DNA of 64,000 bases, taken from NCBI GenBank assembly GCA_030430205.1, contig JAUIGE010000009.1:124001-188000 (forward strand). Reading direction: 5' to 3'. Within the stretch, counting starts at the first letter, position 1; each line of letters starts with the position of its first letter. Position numbers and translations under genes: made by a program. The notes beneath the pieces are model-generated. The model searched no databases. It was not told where the DNA came from and worked only from the letters and a program-made list of their open reading frames with translations. This document shows positions 17,223 through 27,964 of the stretch, one piece after another. The DNA comes from Bacteroidia bacterium (lineage in GTDB: Bacteria; Bacteroidota; Bacteroidia; J057).

Positions 17223-19565
17223 TTATTCAGCGGGTTTTTCTTCTTCAGCTTCCGGCTCTTCGGCTTCCGGCTCTTCGGCTTCGACCGCTTCAGTATCTTC
17301 TGCCTCAGTGGCTTCCGGAGTATTCTCAGCTTTTGCCTCCACTGGAGCTTCCACTTTTGCCTCTACATTCTCCTCTACTTCTTCTTCAGCCTCCTCCGGT
17401 TTTGGATTTCTAAGCATTTCATTCAGTTGCTTCAACTGCTTACGCATATCTTCCAGGGCACGAGTTTCTTTGTCAATCTCCTTCTGGATTTGGTTACGAA
17501 GACCGTCACCGCTTTTTCCTTTGGAAATAAACTGAATGTTGGTGCTGTATTGCTCGACTTTTTCTCTTACAGCATCCATCTTGCGACGAAGCTTGTCTAT
17601 TCTACCCTTTAGTGCCCGGCTACGCTTATCTTCTGGAAGGGACTCCACTTTTTCCTTCAGTTTCACATAGTTGCTCCGGTCGCGGTTTCCGCGCAGGTCA
17701 TCAAAAAACTGGTCTATTTCTTTACGAAATTCTTTCCAGATGGTATCCTTATCTTTATAAGGAACCCGCCCGATGGCCTTCCACCTCGCCTGAATATCTT
17801 TCACCAACTCGATCGCCTTATCTGAGCCGCCTGCTTCCTCAACAGAAATTTTGCGAACTTCTTCGATAAGCTCTTTCTTGCTGTTCAGATTTTCCTCTTC
17901 TTCATTTCTGCGGCTTGAATAATGCTCCCTACGGGCATTAAAGAAGACATCACATGCTGCACGAAAACGTGCCCAAAGCTTATTGGAGTAACGCTCGGGA
18001 ACCGGCCCTACTTTTTTCCATTCCTCCTGGAGAGTCCGCAGCTCTTTGGCAGTTTTCTCGAAATCCTCGTTATCTTTTATGGCTTCCGCCTTTTCACAGA
18101 GCTCTCTCTTCCTCTCCAGGTTCTCGTTCCTTTTTTCGTCTAATTGACGGAAAAAATCAGCTTTTTTCCCAAAAAAAGCATTGCCTACATTTCTGTATTC
18201 CTTCCATAGCTCACTGTTCACCTCTTTAGGTGCAGGGCCAATCTCTTTCCATTTTTCCTGTAGCTCGCGAAGTTTATCGGTGGCATGGTTCCACTCTTTG
18301 GGTTTTTCGGACTGATACTCTTCATAGGCCTTCATTTGCTCCAAAAGCTCACGCTTTTGATCTTCATTCTCTTTTTTCGCCTCATCCTGATTTTCAAAAA
18401 ATTCACGGCGGATGGCAAAAAACTGTCCGGTGATTTCTCGGTAAGAATCATTGATCCTATCGAGATCTTCCCTGGGCACATGGCCTACAGAGCGCCAGCG
18501 CATTTGAATATCTGTCAACAGATCGTTCTTCGATACCCATATATCGCGGTTTTCGCGCTCTTCTTCCTCTGGAATAATGGTTTGCAATTCTTCCAAAAGC
18601 CTTTCCTTCTCCTGCAGGTTGATCTGACGATCGTAATCGCGCAGCTGAAAGTGGAGTTCGCGGTTTTTGTAAAAAGTATCCAGTAAAAAGCGATATTCCC
18701 TGAAAAGCTCCTCCATGTCCTCACGCTTGACATAGCCTACTTTTTTCCAGGCACTCTGGATTTCGCGCACTTCATCGATTTTGTTCACATCCTCTGTGTC
18801 AACAATTTCTTTGAGGCTGGAAATCAGCTTGCGCTTTTTCTCAGAGTTGGTTTCTTTGATTTCATCTTGCGCAGCCTGATACTCGGAGCGTTTCTTATTG
18901 AAACGAGCCAGAGCGGTAGAGAAGCGGGCAAGTACCTCGGGAGGCTGCTCGGCTTTTTCTCTCAAGCCATCAAAGGCTCGCTTGATCAACCCTACTCTGC
19001 GTATATAGGGTCGTACTTCCTCCGCTTTGTAAAAATGATCCAACATAAAGATCATCTCATGCGGACTGGCAGACTCTATTAATTGGTCAAGATTGGTTTC
19101 ATTTTCCAGAATCTGGTCTATCTGCTGAAGCATGGCTTCCTCAGAAAAATTCTCTCCCACTACCAAGGGACTATCGTCCTCGGCCTCTTCTCCTACTTCT
19201 GCAGCAACTTCTTCAGCCGCCTCTGCCTCTACAGCAGCTTCTGCTACAACTTCTTCGGTCGTTTCCACTGCTGCATCAGCTTTTGCTACTACTTCTTCAG
19301 TAGTAGCTTCTTCTACAGCAGTTTCTTCGGCAACGATTTCCGCTACAGCTGGAACTTCAGGTTCTTCTTCAACTTCAGCAACTGGCTGTTCAACAGCATC
19401 CTCTACAGTTTCCTGCGAGGAAAGATCTTCCTGGATAGTTTCATTTTCTTCTTTCAGAGTTTCCTCTGTGGAATCAGAGACGGGAGTAGCCTGTGTTGTT
19501 TGCTCAGGGGCTTCATTCTCCTCATTTCCGTCTTGATTCAGCTCGATCGGATCAGTAGACAACAT
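17223..19565 (-). CDS. DUF349 repeat protein with acidic low-complexity tails
   Basis: 780 residues, cytoplasmic. The first ~135 residues are Glu/Ala/Val-rich (EEVVAEAAVEAEAAEE). The core carries five DUF349 units around residues 268-303, 353-390, 433-470, 511-548 and 591-626, each with the pattern IQxxWKxxGxVPxxDxxxLWxxFRxxxDxFF followed by a charged helix. A coiled coil follows (655-720), then a second Glu-rich tail in which EAEEPEAEEPEAEEE reflects a 15-bp DNA repeat. DUF349 proteins are widespread in Bacteroidota but have no settled function. The design suggests a long helical scaffold. The gene is convergent to the sigma operon and lies upstream-in-order of lysS (lysS is transcribed first, 84-base gap). 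Confidence 0.85.
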   Translation of the reverse strand: MLSTDPIELNQDGNEENEAPEQTTQATPVSDSTEETLKEENETIQEDLSSQETVEDAVEQPVAEVEEEPEVPAVAEIVAEETAVEEATTEEVVAKADAAVETTEEVVAEAAVEAEAAEEVAAEVGEEAEDDSPLVVGENFSEEAMLQQIDQILENETNLDQLIESASPHEMIFMLDHFYKAEEVRPYIRRVGLIKRAFDGLREKAEQPPEVLARFSTALARFNKKRSEYQAAQDEIKETNSEKKRKLISSLKEIVDTEDVNKIDEVREIQSAWKKVGYVKREDMEELFREYRFLLDTFYKNRELHFQLRDYDRQINLQEKERLLEELQTIIPEEEERENRDIWVSKNDLLTDIQMRWRSVGHVPREDLDRINDSYREITGQFFAIRREFFENQDEAKKENEDQKRELLEQMKAYEEYQSEKPKEWNHATDKLRELQEKWKEIGPAPKEVNSELWKEYRNVGNAFFGKKADFFRQLDEKRNENLERKRELCEKAEAIKDNEDFEKTAKELRTLQEEWKKVGPVPERYSNKLWARFRAACDVFFNARREHYSSRRNEEEENLNSKKELIEEVRKISVEEAGGSDKAIELVKDIQARWKAIGRVPYKDKDTIWKEFRKEIDQFFDDLRGNRDRSNYVKLKEKVESLPEDKRSRALKGRIDKLRRKMDAVREKVEQYSTNIQFISKGKSGDGLRNQIQKEIDKETRALEDMRKQLKQLNEMLRNPKPEEAEEEVEENVEAKVEAPVEAKAENTPEATEAEDTEAVEAEEPEAEEPEAEEEKPAE

Positions 19566-19649
19566 AATTATTTATTTCAATTGGGATAAGATAGCTTAAA
19601 GCTTTTGGTGAATATGGTAATTTGCTTTATCCTAGACAAAAAACGGTAA

Positions 19650-21401
19650 TTAATTTGATCGGCCCAAACTTTCGGCAGCATCAATCCAGGATTGTACTTC
19701 CTCTTTAGTAGGATTTGTCAAACCCATTTTCATTTTTTTATTCGCAGAACAAATATTCTGATGTAATTTATTGACTTGTGCCATGGCCAGGGCCTCTGTT
19801 GTAAGGATGCCGGAATTATACAACAATTGGACCAGTTCAGCATTCACGCCCAATGCTATAAAATCTTCCGGCCTGGCGGTTTTTATTTTCTTTTCCGGCT
19901 TCATCTGCGGAAAAAACAAGACATCCTGTATGGAGGGCTGGTTGAGCATAATCATGCTCAAACGATCAATACCGATCCCCAATCCCACCGTCGGTGGCAT
20001 GCCAAACTCCAGGGCGCGCAAAAAGTCCTCATCAAGGACCATAGCCTCATCGTCACCCCGCTTACCCAATTCCAGCTGCTCTTCGAAACGCTCACGCTGA
20101 TCAATGGGGTCATTGAGCTCCGTGAAAGAATTCATGATTTCCTTGCCATTACAGATGGCCTCAAAACGCTCTACAAGTCCTTCCTTGCTTCTGTGTTTTT
20201 TCGCAAGGGGGCTCATTTCTACCGGATAATCGGTGATAAAGGTAGGCTGTATCAGAAAAGGCTCTACCTTTTCCCCAAAAATTTCATCTATCAATTTAGC
20301 CCTGCCCATGCTGTCATCGGTGGGCACTTTCAGTTCCCTACAGGTTTTTCGAAGCGCCTCCTCATCCATTTCAGAGATGTCTACACCCGTAAAGCTTTCG
20401 ATGGACTCATACATGGTATAGCGTTTCCAGGGTCTTTTAAAACTGATGAGGTTTTTCCCCACCTGGATCTCAGGGCTCCCACTCACAGCTATAGCGACTT
20501 TTTCGAGCATTTCTTCGACCATATCCATCATCCAGAAATAGTCCTGATAAGCTACATACAGCTCTACCTGGGTAAACTCAGGATTGTGAAAGCGTGACAT
20601 GCCTTCATTGCGGAAATCTTTGGAGAATTCGTAGACGCCATCATAGCCCCCGACTATCAGCCGCTTGAGGTAAAGCTCATTTGCGATGCGCAAATAAAGC
20701 GTCATATCCAGGGTATTGTGATGCGTTTTGAAAGGGCGCGCTGCGGCACCGCCATAAAGAGGCTGCAAAATAGGCGTCTCTACCTCCAGATAACCACGCT
20801 CATTGAGGAAGTCCCGCATCGCCTGCACCATGGCAGTTCGCTTACGAAAAACCTTGCGCACCTCCGGATGCACGATCATGTCCAGGTAGCGCATGCGATA
20901 GCGCTGCTCTGTATCCTTGAGGGTGTCGTGGATGGTGCCATCCTCTTCTATCTTGGGAAAGATAATGGGGCGTAGCACTTTGGATAAAAGGATAAATTCT
21001 TTAACAAAAACAGACTTCTCGCCTGTCTGGGTAATAAAGGCATGTCCTTTAATCCCTATGATATCGCCTAGAGAAAGCAGTTTCTTAAAAACCGTATTGT
21101 AGAGCGTCTTGTCTTCGCCAGGACATATCTCATCCCTGTTAAAATACAATTGAATGCGGCCCGTGCTATCTTCAAGCTCTGCAAAAGAGGCTTTTCCCAT
21201 GATCCTGACTGAGGCCAGACGGCCTGCTAAAGAAACAGCTTCGAAGCCCTCTTTACCTGCTTCAAAATCAGCTTTTATTTGGGCTGATTTATGCGTAATA
21301 GGATATGCAGCAGCTGGATAAGGGTCAATCCCGAGCTCTTTGAGTTGCTTTAATTCATCGCGCCTTTGAGCTTCCTGATCAGAGAGTATGCGTTGAGACA
21401 A
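19650..21401 (-). CDS. lysS: Lysyl-tRNA synthetase (class II) with C-terminal extension
   Basis: 583 residues, longer than the ~505 of the E. coli enzyme. An OB-fold anticodon-binding domain (about 50-150, [23 protein letters not shown]) precedes the class II core: motif 1 [21 protein letters not shown], motif 2 [21 protein letters not shown] and motif 3 [14 protein letters not shown]. It ligates lysine to tRNA-Lys. After the usual end near [10 protein letters not shown] there are about 78 extra residues (506-583) with [23 protein letters not shown], resembling a helix-hairpin-helix (DUF4332-like) module, and a basic KKMKMG stretch that could touch tRNA. The start is ATG 21401, with a -7 promoter element 34 bases upstream. 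Confidence 0.94.
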   Translation of the reverse strand: MSQRILSDQEAQRRDELKQLKELGIDPYPAAAYPITHKSAQIKADFEAGKEGFEAVSLAGRLASVRIMGKASFAELEDSTGRIQLYFNRDEICPGEDKTLYNTVFKKLLSLGDIIGIKGHAFITQTGEKSVFVKEFILLSKVLRPIIFPKIEEDGTIHDTLKDTEQRYRMRYLDMIVHPEVRKVFRKRTAMVQAMRDFLNERGYLEVETPILQPLYGGAAARPFKTHHNTLDMTLYLRIANELYLKRLIVGGYDGVYEFSKDFRNEGMSRFHNPEFTQVELYVAYQDYFWMMDMVEEMLEKVAIAVSGSPEIQVGKNLISFKRPWKRYTMYESIESFTGVDISEMDEEALRKTCRELKVPTDDSMGRAKLIDEIFGEKVEPFLIQPTFITDYPVEMSPLAKKHRSKEGLVERFEAICNGKEIMNSFTELNDPIDQRERFEEQLELGKRGDDEAMVLDEDFLRALEFGMPPTVGLGIGIDRLSMIMLNQPSIQDVLFFPQMKPEKKIKTARPEDFIALGVNAELVQLLYNSGILTTEALAMAQVNKLHQNICSANKKMKMGLTNPTKEEVQSWIDAAESLGRSN

Positions 21402-21769
21402 AATTCTTTCTATTTGATAGTTTTAAAATCCACGCAAAGGTAGACAAAATCTTATTCAAGAGGAAAATAAGAACGACAGAGTATGGAGATTTCCGGTATT
21501 GGAAAATAAGAGGTGAATTGTTGTCCATGGGCTTACGGTAAGCAGGGTAATACATGAACAATCTATTGCAAAGTTGGAGGCACCGGTTCCTCAATTAAGG
21601 ACGGATGCTCACTTTGTGCCTACCCTGGCCTTCTTTTTTTGTGATCCCATCGAAAGTTAATTTTTGGGAAATATTCCTTCCTCTGCTTTCTCTTTTGACC
21701 GCCGCCATTACTTCCCTGTTAGTATTATTCTAAAATTGGAGAATTGTAATTTTTGAATTACTTTCAGCC
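21402..21769. other. Intergenic region between lysS and the FIST gene
   Basis: 368 bases between divergent genes. It holds the lysS -7 element (21435-21442). A small GCTTAC/GTAAGC palindrome lies at 21531-21543. An AT-rich stretch before the FIST start contains TAATTTTTG (21748-21756), one base longer than TAnnTTTG and possibly its -7 element. I see no open frame or RNA gene with support. Confidence 0.5.
21435..21442 (-). promoter_or_regulatory. -7 element of the lysS promoter
   Basis: TACCTTTG on the minus strand matches TAnnTTTG exactly and shares the TACCTTTGCG form with the rpmI promoter at 51778-51785. No TTTG occurs at the exact -33 distance. Confidence 0.55.
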
Positions 21770-22912
21770 ATGCAAAGTTTTACCATTCAGGCAGCCACCA
21801 CTGAATCACTCCACTCTCAACTATTGTCTTTTATCCTTACTGAAAATATTAAGCCTACGCTGGCTTTGGTTTTCTGTGCCCCTATCCATAAACCCGAAAA
21901 TATTTCTTCCGTTTTTCAATCTCACAATATCGCACTCTGTGGTGCGACCACAGCAGGTGAAATCATAGATTCAGTTATACTCGAAGACAGCATTGTCTGC
22001 ATGTTATTTGAACTCGATGAGGCTTATTTTGAAGTTTCTCTGTATGAGAAACAAGATCGATCGATGTTTGAGATCTCTCAGATAATGGGAAAAAAAGCCA
22101 CCAAAAGATTCAGCAATCCCTCTGTCCTGGTCCTCGGAAGTGGATTAGAAACAGATGGAGAAGCAATTATAAAAGGACTCAAAACCGAATTGGGAGAGAT
22201 GGCTACCATCTATGGAGGCCTGGCAGGAGATAACTTTCAGATGGATTCTACCTTTGTTTTTAGCAAGGATAAAAAATCCGATCAAGGCATTTCAGGGATT
22301 ATTTTCGATGGAGATAAGATCAGAATGGAGGGACTTGCCGCATCTGGCTGGCAACCTGTAGGCATAGAAAAAACAATCACACATGCCGAAAACAATGTTG
22401 TGTTTACCATAGATGATGTGCCTGCTCTGGAGGTGTACCAAAACTATTTTGGGTTTTCTTCCGAGTTGGATCCCCGCAAGGACATTGTCAATACGATGGG
22501 GGTTCAATTTCCCCTACTTCTGAACCGGGATTATGGAAAGTTTGTGATACGCTGGCCTATCATGGCCAATCCGGATAACAACTCTCTGATCTTCGCGGGC
22601 AGTCTCCCCCAGGGCGCAAAAGTTCGCTTTTCTATACCGCCCAATTTTGATATAGTCAAAAAGATCATCGAGGAAAATGAGGAACTGCATGAGCACTTCC
22701 CAAATCCAGACGCGCTGATTCTTTTTTCATGTAAGGCACGGCATGTCGCTTTGGGACCGTTGATCAAAGAGGAAGTAGCAGGGCTCAAAAATTTGTGGAA
22801 AGCCCCACTAATTGGTTTTTTCACCTATGGTGAAATAGGATCTCTCACCGGATGTCCCAGCGATTTTCACAACGAAACATGTTCTTTGGTACTGCTAAAA
22901 GAGATCAATTAA
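21770..22912 (+). CDS. FIST domain sensor protein
   Basis: 380 residues, soluble. The FIST_N domain (about 25-215) shows TLALVFCAP, the [11 protein letters not shown] segment and [19 protein letters not shown] (about 225-370) shows [27 protein letters not shown] and the C-terminal [16 protein letters not shown] modules are proposed to sense small ligands such as amino acids, and are usually fused to or next to signalling proteins. Here the hybrid histidine kinase begins two bases after the stop codon, so the two are surely co-translated and probably form a two-protein receptor-kinase. Confidence 0.88.
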   Translation: MQSFTIQAATTESLHSQLLSFILTENIKPTLALVFCAPIHKPENISSVFQSHNIALCGATTAGEIIDSVILEDSIVCMLFELDEAYFEVSLYEKQDRSMFEISQIMGKKATKRFSNPSVLVLGSGLETDGEAIIKGLKTELGEMATIYGGLAGDNFQMDSTFVFSKDKKSDQGISGIIFDGDKIRMEGLAASGWQPVGIEKTITHAENNVVFTIDDVPALEVYQNYFGFSSELDPRKDIVNTMGVQFPLLLNRDYGKFVIRWPIMANPDNNSLIFAGSLPQGAKVRFSIPPNFDIVKKIIEENEELHEHFPNPDALILFSCKARHVALGPLIKEEVAGLKNLWKAPLIGFFTYGEIGSLTGCPSDFHNETCSLVLLKEIN

Positions 22913-22914
22913 GC

Positions 22915-24351
22915 ATGGAAAACGGGTTAAAGGAATTATTCGACTATACCAATAAGGTTCATTTACCTTCAGAAGAAGCAAATGAGCTATACAAAAAAAT
23001 AGAAACGGTAGAAAAAGCGTATGAAATCATCGATTTCAAATTCAAACGAACCCTGGTAGAAAAACAAGCCATCATTCAATTTCTATCTAAAGTATCAGAT
23101 GACCTGACCCAAAAAATGGAGGAGGTCAATCAGAAAAACGAAGCCCTAAAGGAAGCTCAAAAAGCGGCAGAAGCGGCCAATCAGGCCAAAAGCCGGTTTT
23201 TAGCGACAATGAGCCATGAGATACGCACGCCCATGAATGGCTTTTTGGGCATGCTGCAATTGCTTGAACAAACCCATTTGGATAGCGAGCAATTCGATTA
23301 TGTTCATACCATAAAAAAAAGTGGTGAGGACATGTTGCATCTGATTAGCGACATCCTGGATTTTTCTAAAATTGAAGCTCAAAAATTACAGTTGGAAGAG
23401 GCTTCATTTCCCCTAAAAGAAACACTGTATGACGCGGAAAACCTCTTCCGACCGAAAGCCTCCGAAAAAGCTTTGTCCCTTCGGGTGCAAATTGAGGAAG
23501 GAATCCCTGATTGGGTGATCGGTGATGCTACGCGTTTGCGGCAAATTCTAAATAACCTGATCGACAATGCGATCAAATTCACTTCTCAGGGTGAGATTAT
23601 TTTAGAGGGAAAAGTGCTTTCTGTGAAAGATGAAGTAGCAAGATGCTTATTTACCGTCCAGGATAAGGGGATTGGTATTTCAGCCGAAAAATTGACGCGC
23701 TTATTTCAGCCCTTCATCCAGGCGGATAACTCTATCGGGAGAAGATTTGGAGGATCTGGATTGGGGCTTTCTATATCCTATGAACTGGCTAACCTGATGG
23801 GGGGCAGTCTATCTGTAAAAAGCAAAATAGGAGAAGGCAGCACTTTTTACCTGGAGTTACCGATGAAAATCGGTAGGCGCCCTGAAGGAATAAAAAAGGA
23901 CGCTTTGCTAAATGAGGAAAACTACTTAGATGAAAAAATGGGAGTGAAATACCCTGCCAACATATTGATTGTTGAAGACAACCCGATAAATCAACTCCTG
24001 GCAAAAACCGTTTTGGAAAAACTAGGGTACCAAATTAGCCTTGCCGATGACGGCTATAAAGCAGTCGAACAGGCCACACACCAGTCCTACGACCTCATTT
24101 TTATGGACGTACAAATGCCCGGAATTGATGGTTTGGAAACTACCAAACGGATCTTATCAATTCCGGGCTTACACCATTATCCGACCATTATCGGAATGAG
24201 CGCCAATGTCTCAAAGGAAGACAGACTGTCTTGTCAGCAGGTGGGCATGCAGGATTTTCTGCCCAAACCCTTTAAGCTGAAAGAAATCGAAACCCTTTTG
24301 AAAAAATGGCTACCCGCTATTATTTCACAAAAAGCATCTCACGATACTTAG
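22915..24351 (+). CDS. Soluble hybrid sensor histidine kinase with receiver domain
   Basis: 478 residues from ATG 22915; an upstream in-frame ATG at 22852 lies inside the FIST gene. There is no membrane span. An N-terminal coiled coil (25-95) leads to HisKA with the phospho-acceptor His101 in [11 protein letters not shown]. The HATPase domain carries the N-box [11 protein letters not shown]1 DKGIGIS and G2 [11 protein letters not shown]-terminal receiver domain has [11 protein letters not shown], the phospho-acceptor Asp in [11 protein letters not shown] and the Lys in LPKPFKL. There is no HPt or output domain, so phosphate probably passes to a separate HPt protein. Input is expected from the FIST protein. 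The final 32 bases overlap the end of the convergent glutamine synthetase gene. Confidence 0.92.
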   Translation: MENGLKELFDYTNKVHLPSEEANELYKKIETVEKAYEIIDFKFKRTLVEKQAIIQFLSKVSDDLTQKMEEVNQKNEALKEAQKAAEAANQAKSRFLATMSHEIRTPMNGFLGMLQLLEQTHLDSEQFDYVHTIKKSGEDMLHLISDILDFSKIEAQKLQLEEASFPLKETLYDAENLFRPKASEKALSLRVQIEEGIPDWVIGDATRLRQILNNLIDNAIKFTSQGEIILEGKVLSVKDEVARCLFTVQDKGIGISAEKLTRLFQPFIQADNSIGRRFGGSGLGLSISYELANLMGGSLSVKSKIGEGSTFYLELPMKIGRRPEGIKKDALLNEENYLDEKMGVKYPANILIVEDNPINQLLAKTVLEKLGYQISLADDGYKAVEQATHQSYDLIFMDVQMPGIDGLETTKRILSIPGLHHYPTIIGMSANVSKEDRLSCQQVGMQDFLPKPFKLKEIETLLKKWLPAIISQKASHDT

Positions 24352-26506
24352 GCAGAGACCAAAGCTCATCTGGGACCAACATTTCCAGAGAATCTATGGC
24401 AGAGCGTATTTTTTCGAAGTAAGGAAAAACATCCTCAGCGTAAGCCTTCGCCTCTGCTGTTGCATCAGCTTGCTTATCCGCCTTTTCTCTGGCTTTCGCC
24501 AGTTCTTCGCCCAAATCAACTATGTCATTGATATAACCGCCGATTTTTTCAACAATTTTCACCTGAGCAGCAACTACCTTTTTATTGAGACCAGCATCCG
24601 CAGCCGCTTCGATATTAGACAAAAGCGTACGCTGGTAGTTTACCGCAGGCGGTATCGCAGCAGTCAACCCCATGTCAGCCATCAGATCCGCCTCAATTTT
24701 GATCTTGTTGAGGTAGTTTTCGATGAATACTTCATAGCGGGCATGCAATTCTTCTTTACCAAAAATACCGTTATTGAAAAATAGGTTAACAGCTTTTTCT
24801 GACAAATAAGCGTCCATCGCATGAGGGGTTTGCTTGACATTTGCAAGGCCCCGTGCTTCGGCTTCTTTTACCCATTCATCACTATATCCATCTCCCTCAA
24901 AGCGAATCGCTTTACTCGTTTTGAGAAATTCTCTTATCACATCCAGCATCGCAGCTTCTTTCTTGCGGCCACGCTTGATCTTTGCATCAACCTTTTTCTT
25001 GAATTCCTGCAGCAACTCTGCAACAGCAGTGTTGAGAACGATCATCGGGCGTGCACTATTGGCAGAAGAGCCCACCGCGCGGAATTCGAATTTATTGCCT
25101 GTGAAGGCAAAGGGAGAGGTACGGTTACGGTCGGTATTATCGAGGAAAAGTTCGGGTATTTTACTGATACCCAGCTTCATATAAGCCGATGGCTGGTCTT
25201 TTTTGCGCTTGCGCGAAGGCGAGACAATCTCGTCCAGCATTTTGCTCAATTGGGAACCGATGAAAACAGAAACGATGGCAGGAGGAGCCTCATTGGCACC
25301 GAGGCGGTGGTCATTTCCGGCTGAGCTGATGCTGGCACGCAGGACATCGGCATATTCATAAACAGCTTTTATCACGGTGCTGAAGAAAACCAAAAACATG
25401 AGGTTTTCCTGCGGATTGGAGCCGGGAGTAAGCAGGTTTTTACCTGTGTCTGTTCCCATGGACCAGTTGTTATGCTTTCCGGATCCGTTGATCCCTGCGA
25501 AAGGTTTTTCGTGCAGCAATGCCCGCAATTTATGTTTGCGGGCGATACGGTCAATCAAATCCATCAGGATTTGTCCATGGTCCACCGCGACATTCATCTC
25601 CTCAAAGCGAGGCGCACACTCAAACTGGCTGGGAGCGACCTCATTGTGGCGGGTTTTTAGAGGAATACCCATTTTGAGAGCTTCAAACTCCAGCTCATTC
25701 ATAAAAGCAAAGGCGCGCTCAGGAATCGCTCCAAAGTAGTGATCGTCCAATTGCTGCCCTCTGGCAGGAGAAGCTCCCATGAGCGTACGTCCGCTCAAAA
25801 TCAAATCAGGGCGCAGGTTGTAATAAGCCTCGTCCATCAGGAAGTATTCCTGCTCTGCTCCCAGGGTAGGCACTACCCTTTTGATGCGTTTGTCAAAGAA
25901 ATTACATACGTCTACCGCAGCCTTATCCAAAGCGGCCATTGACTTGAGCAAAGGAATTTTGTAGTCCAGAGATTCTCCGGTATAGGAGACAAAAATCGTG
26001 GGGATACAAAGCGTCTTTCCATAAGTAGTTTCGAAAATAAAGACAGGCGAACTACAATCCCAGGCCGTATATCCCCTTGCTTCGAAGGTGCTTCTCAAGC
26101 CACCATTGGGGAAGGAAGAAGCATCCGGCTCCTGCTGAGCCAATTCATCTCCCGAAAATTTGTCAATGGCTTCTTCATCGGCAAACTCCAGAAAAGAGTC
26201 ATGCTTTTCTGCTGCCATACCCGTAAGGGGTTGAAACCAGTGCGTGAAGTGAGTAGCTCCTTTGTCGAGCGCCCAGGCCTTGATAGCGCTGGAAACAGGA
26301 TCGGCGATCTCGCGATCAATGGTAGCTCCATGCTCCATGGCAGCCAACAACTTCTTGTACACCTCTTTTGAGAGGTAATGCTTCATCACAGTTTTGGAGA
26401 AGACATTTTCTCCAAAAATCTCGCTCGGACGAGCCTTGCGAGTGATGGGAGGCACCGGTATGCGGTTTTGGATCGTCTGCAATGCAGAAAAACGGGGGTT
26501 TGCCAT
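24320..26506 (-). CDS. glnN: Glutamine synthetase type III
   Basis: 728 residues, the length of GSIII rather than ~470 of GSI. Motifs include FGENVFS near the N-terminus, the glutamate-binding loop [30 protein letters not shown], and [24 protein letters not shown], which contribute ATP, metal and substrate residues. A long C-terminal helical region ([16 protein letters not shown]...) follows. It makes glutamine from glutamate, ammonia and ATP, as a dodecamer in the cytoplasm. GSIII is the common form in Bacteroidota. The adenylylation Tyr of GSI is not expected here. No PII or amtB gene is nearby. The end of the gene runs 32 bases into the convergent kinase gene. Confidence 0.95.
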   Translation of the reverse strand: MANPRFSALQTIQNRIPVPPITRKARPSEIFGENVFSKTVMKHYLSKEVYKKLLAAMEHGATIDREIADPVSSAIKAWALDKGATHFTHWFQPLTGMAAEKHDSFLEFADEEAIDKFSGDELAQQEPDASSFPNGGLRSTFEARGYTAWDCSSPVFIFETTYGKTLCIPTIFVSYTGESLDYKIPLLKSMAALDKAAVDVCNFFDKRIKRVVPTLGAEQEYFLMDEAYYNLRPDLILSGRTLMGASPARGQQLDDHYFGAIPERAFAFMNELEFEALKMGIPLKTRHNEVAPSQFECAPRFEEMNVAVDHGQILMDLIDRIARKHKLRALLHEKPFAGINGSGKHNNWSMGTDTGKNLLTPGSNPQENLMFLVFFSTVIKAVYEYADVLRASISSAGNDHRLGANEAPPAIVSVFIGSQLSKMLDEIVSPSRKRKKDQPSAYMKLGISKIPELFLDNTDRNRTSPFAFTGNKFEFRAVGSSANSARPMIVLNTAVAELLQEFKKKVDAKIKRGRKKEAAMLDVIREFLKTSKAIRFEGDGYSDEWVKEAEARGLANVKQTPHAMDAYLSEKAVNLFFNNGIFGKEELHARYEVFIENYLNKIKIEADLMADMGLTAAIPPAVNYQRTLLSNIEAAADAGLNKKVVAAQVKIVEKIGGYINDIVDLGEELAKAREKADKQADATAEAKAYAEDVFPYFEKIRSAIDSLEMLVPDELWSLPKYREMLFVK

Positions 26507-26545
26507 TTTTTTGTCGGTAATCTTAAGTGAATTTTAAAATTTGAG

Positions 26546-26553
26546 CAAAAATA
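26546..26553 (-). promoter_or_regulatory. -7 element of the glnN promoter
   Basis: TATTTTTG on the minus strand matches TAnnTTTG exactly, 40 bases before the glnN start. No TTTG at the -33 distance was found. The 291-base gap to the next gene is otherwise AT-rich and holds only a terminator. Confidence 0.45.
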
Positions 26554-26712
26554 AGGAGCAAAAATCAATAAATCCTATTTTTTCACCACCAATATTTAAA
26601 AACAAAGCCAAAAACACCCCCAAAATATTTTAACCCACAAATAATCAACAGAAAAGCCCTTTTATACCAACCCATTTTCTGTTCCAAGAAAACCATCTTT
26701 CAAAAAACAAAA

Positions 26713-26742
26713 AAAGGAAGAAGCAAAACAGCCTCTTCCTTT
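26713..26742 (-). terminator. Rho-independent terminator after the BioD/DRTGG gene
   Basis: A perfect 9-bp inverted repeat (26713-26721 AAAGGAAGA, 26734-26742 TCTTCCTTT) is followed on the minus strand by a T-rich run (T7-G-T6). Confidence 0.75.
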
Positions 26743-26797
26743 CATAAACAATTGAATAGCTCTAAATAAATGTCTTTCAAGCAGCTTTTTCCAAAAC

Positions 26798-27898
26798 TTA
26801 GCTTTTTATTTTATCCATAATCGGCGTCAAATCGACATACTCTTTAAACAATTCTACGGCCTTTTGCACCTTCCAGGGTGTCCTTGTGTTAATTTTCACT
26901 TCGATTTTGCTGATTTTGATAACAGATTCATAGGTATCGAAGAAAGACCGGATCACGGGTATCTTATGGTAGGTGATGTAATCTTCATGGTCTTTTTTCA
27001 GGCTTCCTTTACCTGTGATGATGATGCCAGCCAGGGGTGTTTCAACCAGCGCGTGCTGCTCAGAAAACTGCTTGATGCGACGGATCGCATCATCAAATCG
27101 CCGCACACTCACCACCAACAATTGGTTGGAAAGGCGACGCAGATCCTCCATTTCAATCAATGATCCCGCAATGATATCCTTCACCCGATTGTCCATCTGG
27201 TCATCATTGTAAATCGGCTGCCCTTTGATGGCTTTGCAAATCGTATCCATCAGCGGAAGGCCCAACTCTTCTTCATAGGGAATGATTCCCAAAATGGGGA
27301 TGCCCCATTGGTCCAGTTTTTTGCCCACATAATGACGGATTTTATCCATTTTATCCTTGCGGGTTTTGTTGATGATAACCCCGATGATCGGGATATTCAT
27401 ATCCTGAAAAACCCTGAGGTTCAGGTCTAATTTGTCAATGGTATTGCCGATCCCGGCTTCCACGACCATGATAAGTCCTGCATGGACCATTTCTGCAACA
27501 ACAGAGTTGGAGACATCTGCCACAGCGCCTACACCGGGATGCCCCGTTCCTTCGTAAACGACGATATCATGTCGCTCATCCAGCACCCGGGCAGCATTCA
27601 AAATGGCCTCTTTCAGGTTAAAAGCTTCGGGATTATCCAGGTAATCGGTGGTATCACCAGGGCCCAGGATGACCGGGCTATGGATTTCAGGCTCAATATC
27701 AAAACCCATAAACTGAGCAAACAGCGCAGTATCTTTATCAACCCGCTCATCCATTTTGGTGACGAATTTTTGTCCAACGGGCTTACAGTAGCCCACATTA
27801 ACACCCACAGATCGCAAACTGTGGATCAGGCCCAGGGTGGAAGTGGTCTTCCCAACGTGTTGGCCAGTGGCTGCTACATAGACAGATTTGAATGGCAT
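26798..27898 (-). CDS. BioD-like P-loop NTPase with DRTGG domain
   Basis: 366 residues. The N-terminal ~220 residues are a dethiobiotin-synthetase-like P-loop domain: VAATGQHVGKTTSTLGLIHSL carries the Walker A motif, then IVVYEGTGHPGVGAVADVSN, and VIINKTRKDK near 175. Residues ~230-340 form a DRTGG-type domain (ITGKGSLKKDHEDYITYHKIPVI). This two-domain layout is the N-terminal half of long phosphotransacetylases (Pta), but the acyltransferase half is missing, so it is a stand-alone regulator or unknown NTPase. The gene follows the CoA-transferase on the same strand (66-base gap) and ends at a terminator, which may hint at a link with acyl-CoA metabolism. Confidence 0.78.
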   Translation of the reverse strand: MPFKSVYVAATGQHVGKTTSTLGLIHSLRSVGVNVGYCKPVGQKFVTKMDERVDKDTALFAQFMGFDIEPEIHSPVILGPGDTTDYLDNPEAFNLKEAILNAARVLDERHDIVVYEGTGHPGVGAVADVSNSVVAEMVHAGLIMVVEAGIGNTIDKLDLNLRVFQDMNIPIIGVIINKTRKDKMDKIRHYVGKKLDQWGIPILGIIPYEEELGLPLMDTICKAIKGQPIYNDDQMDNRVKDIIAGSLIEMEDLRRLSNQLLVVSVRRFDDAIRRIKQFSEQHALVETPLAGIIITGKGSLKKDHEDYITYHKIPVIRSFFDTYESVIKISKIEVKINTRTPWKVQKAVELFKEYVDLTPIMDKIKS

Positions 27899-27964
27899 GT
27901 ACTGAAATTGATTTTTCTCTTAGTATAAAAACAAGTAAGTGTAATATGAAGCTAACAAAAAAAA

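Noticed and set aside
19132-19536. Ser/Ala/Thr-rich open frame on the plus strand
   Set aside because: Antisense to the Glu/Ala-rich tail of the DUF349 gene; the composition is just the reverse complement of Glu and Ala codons.
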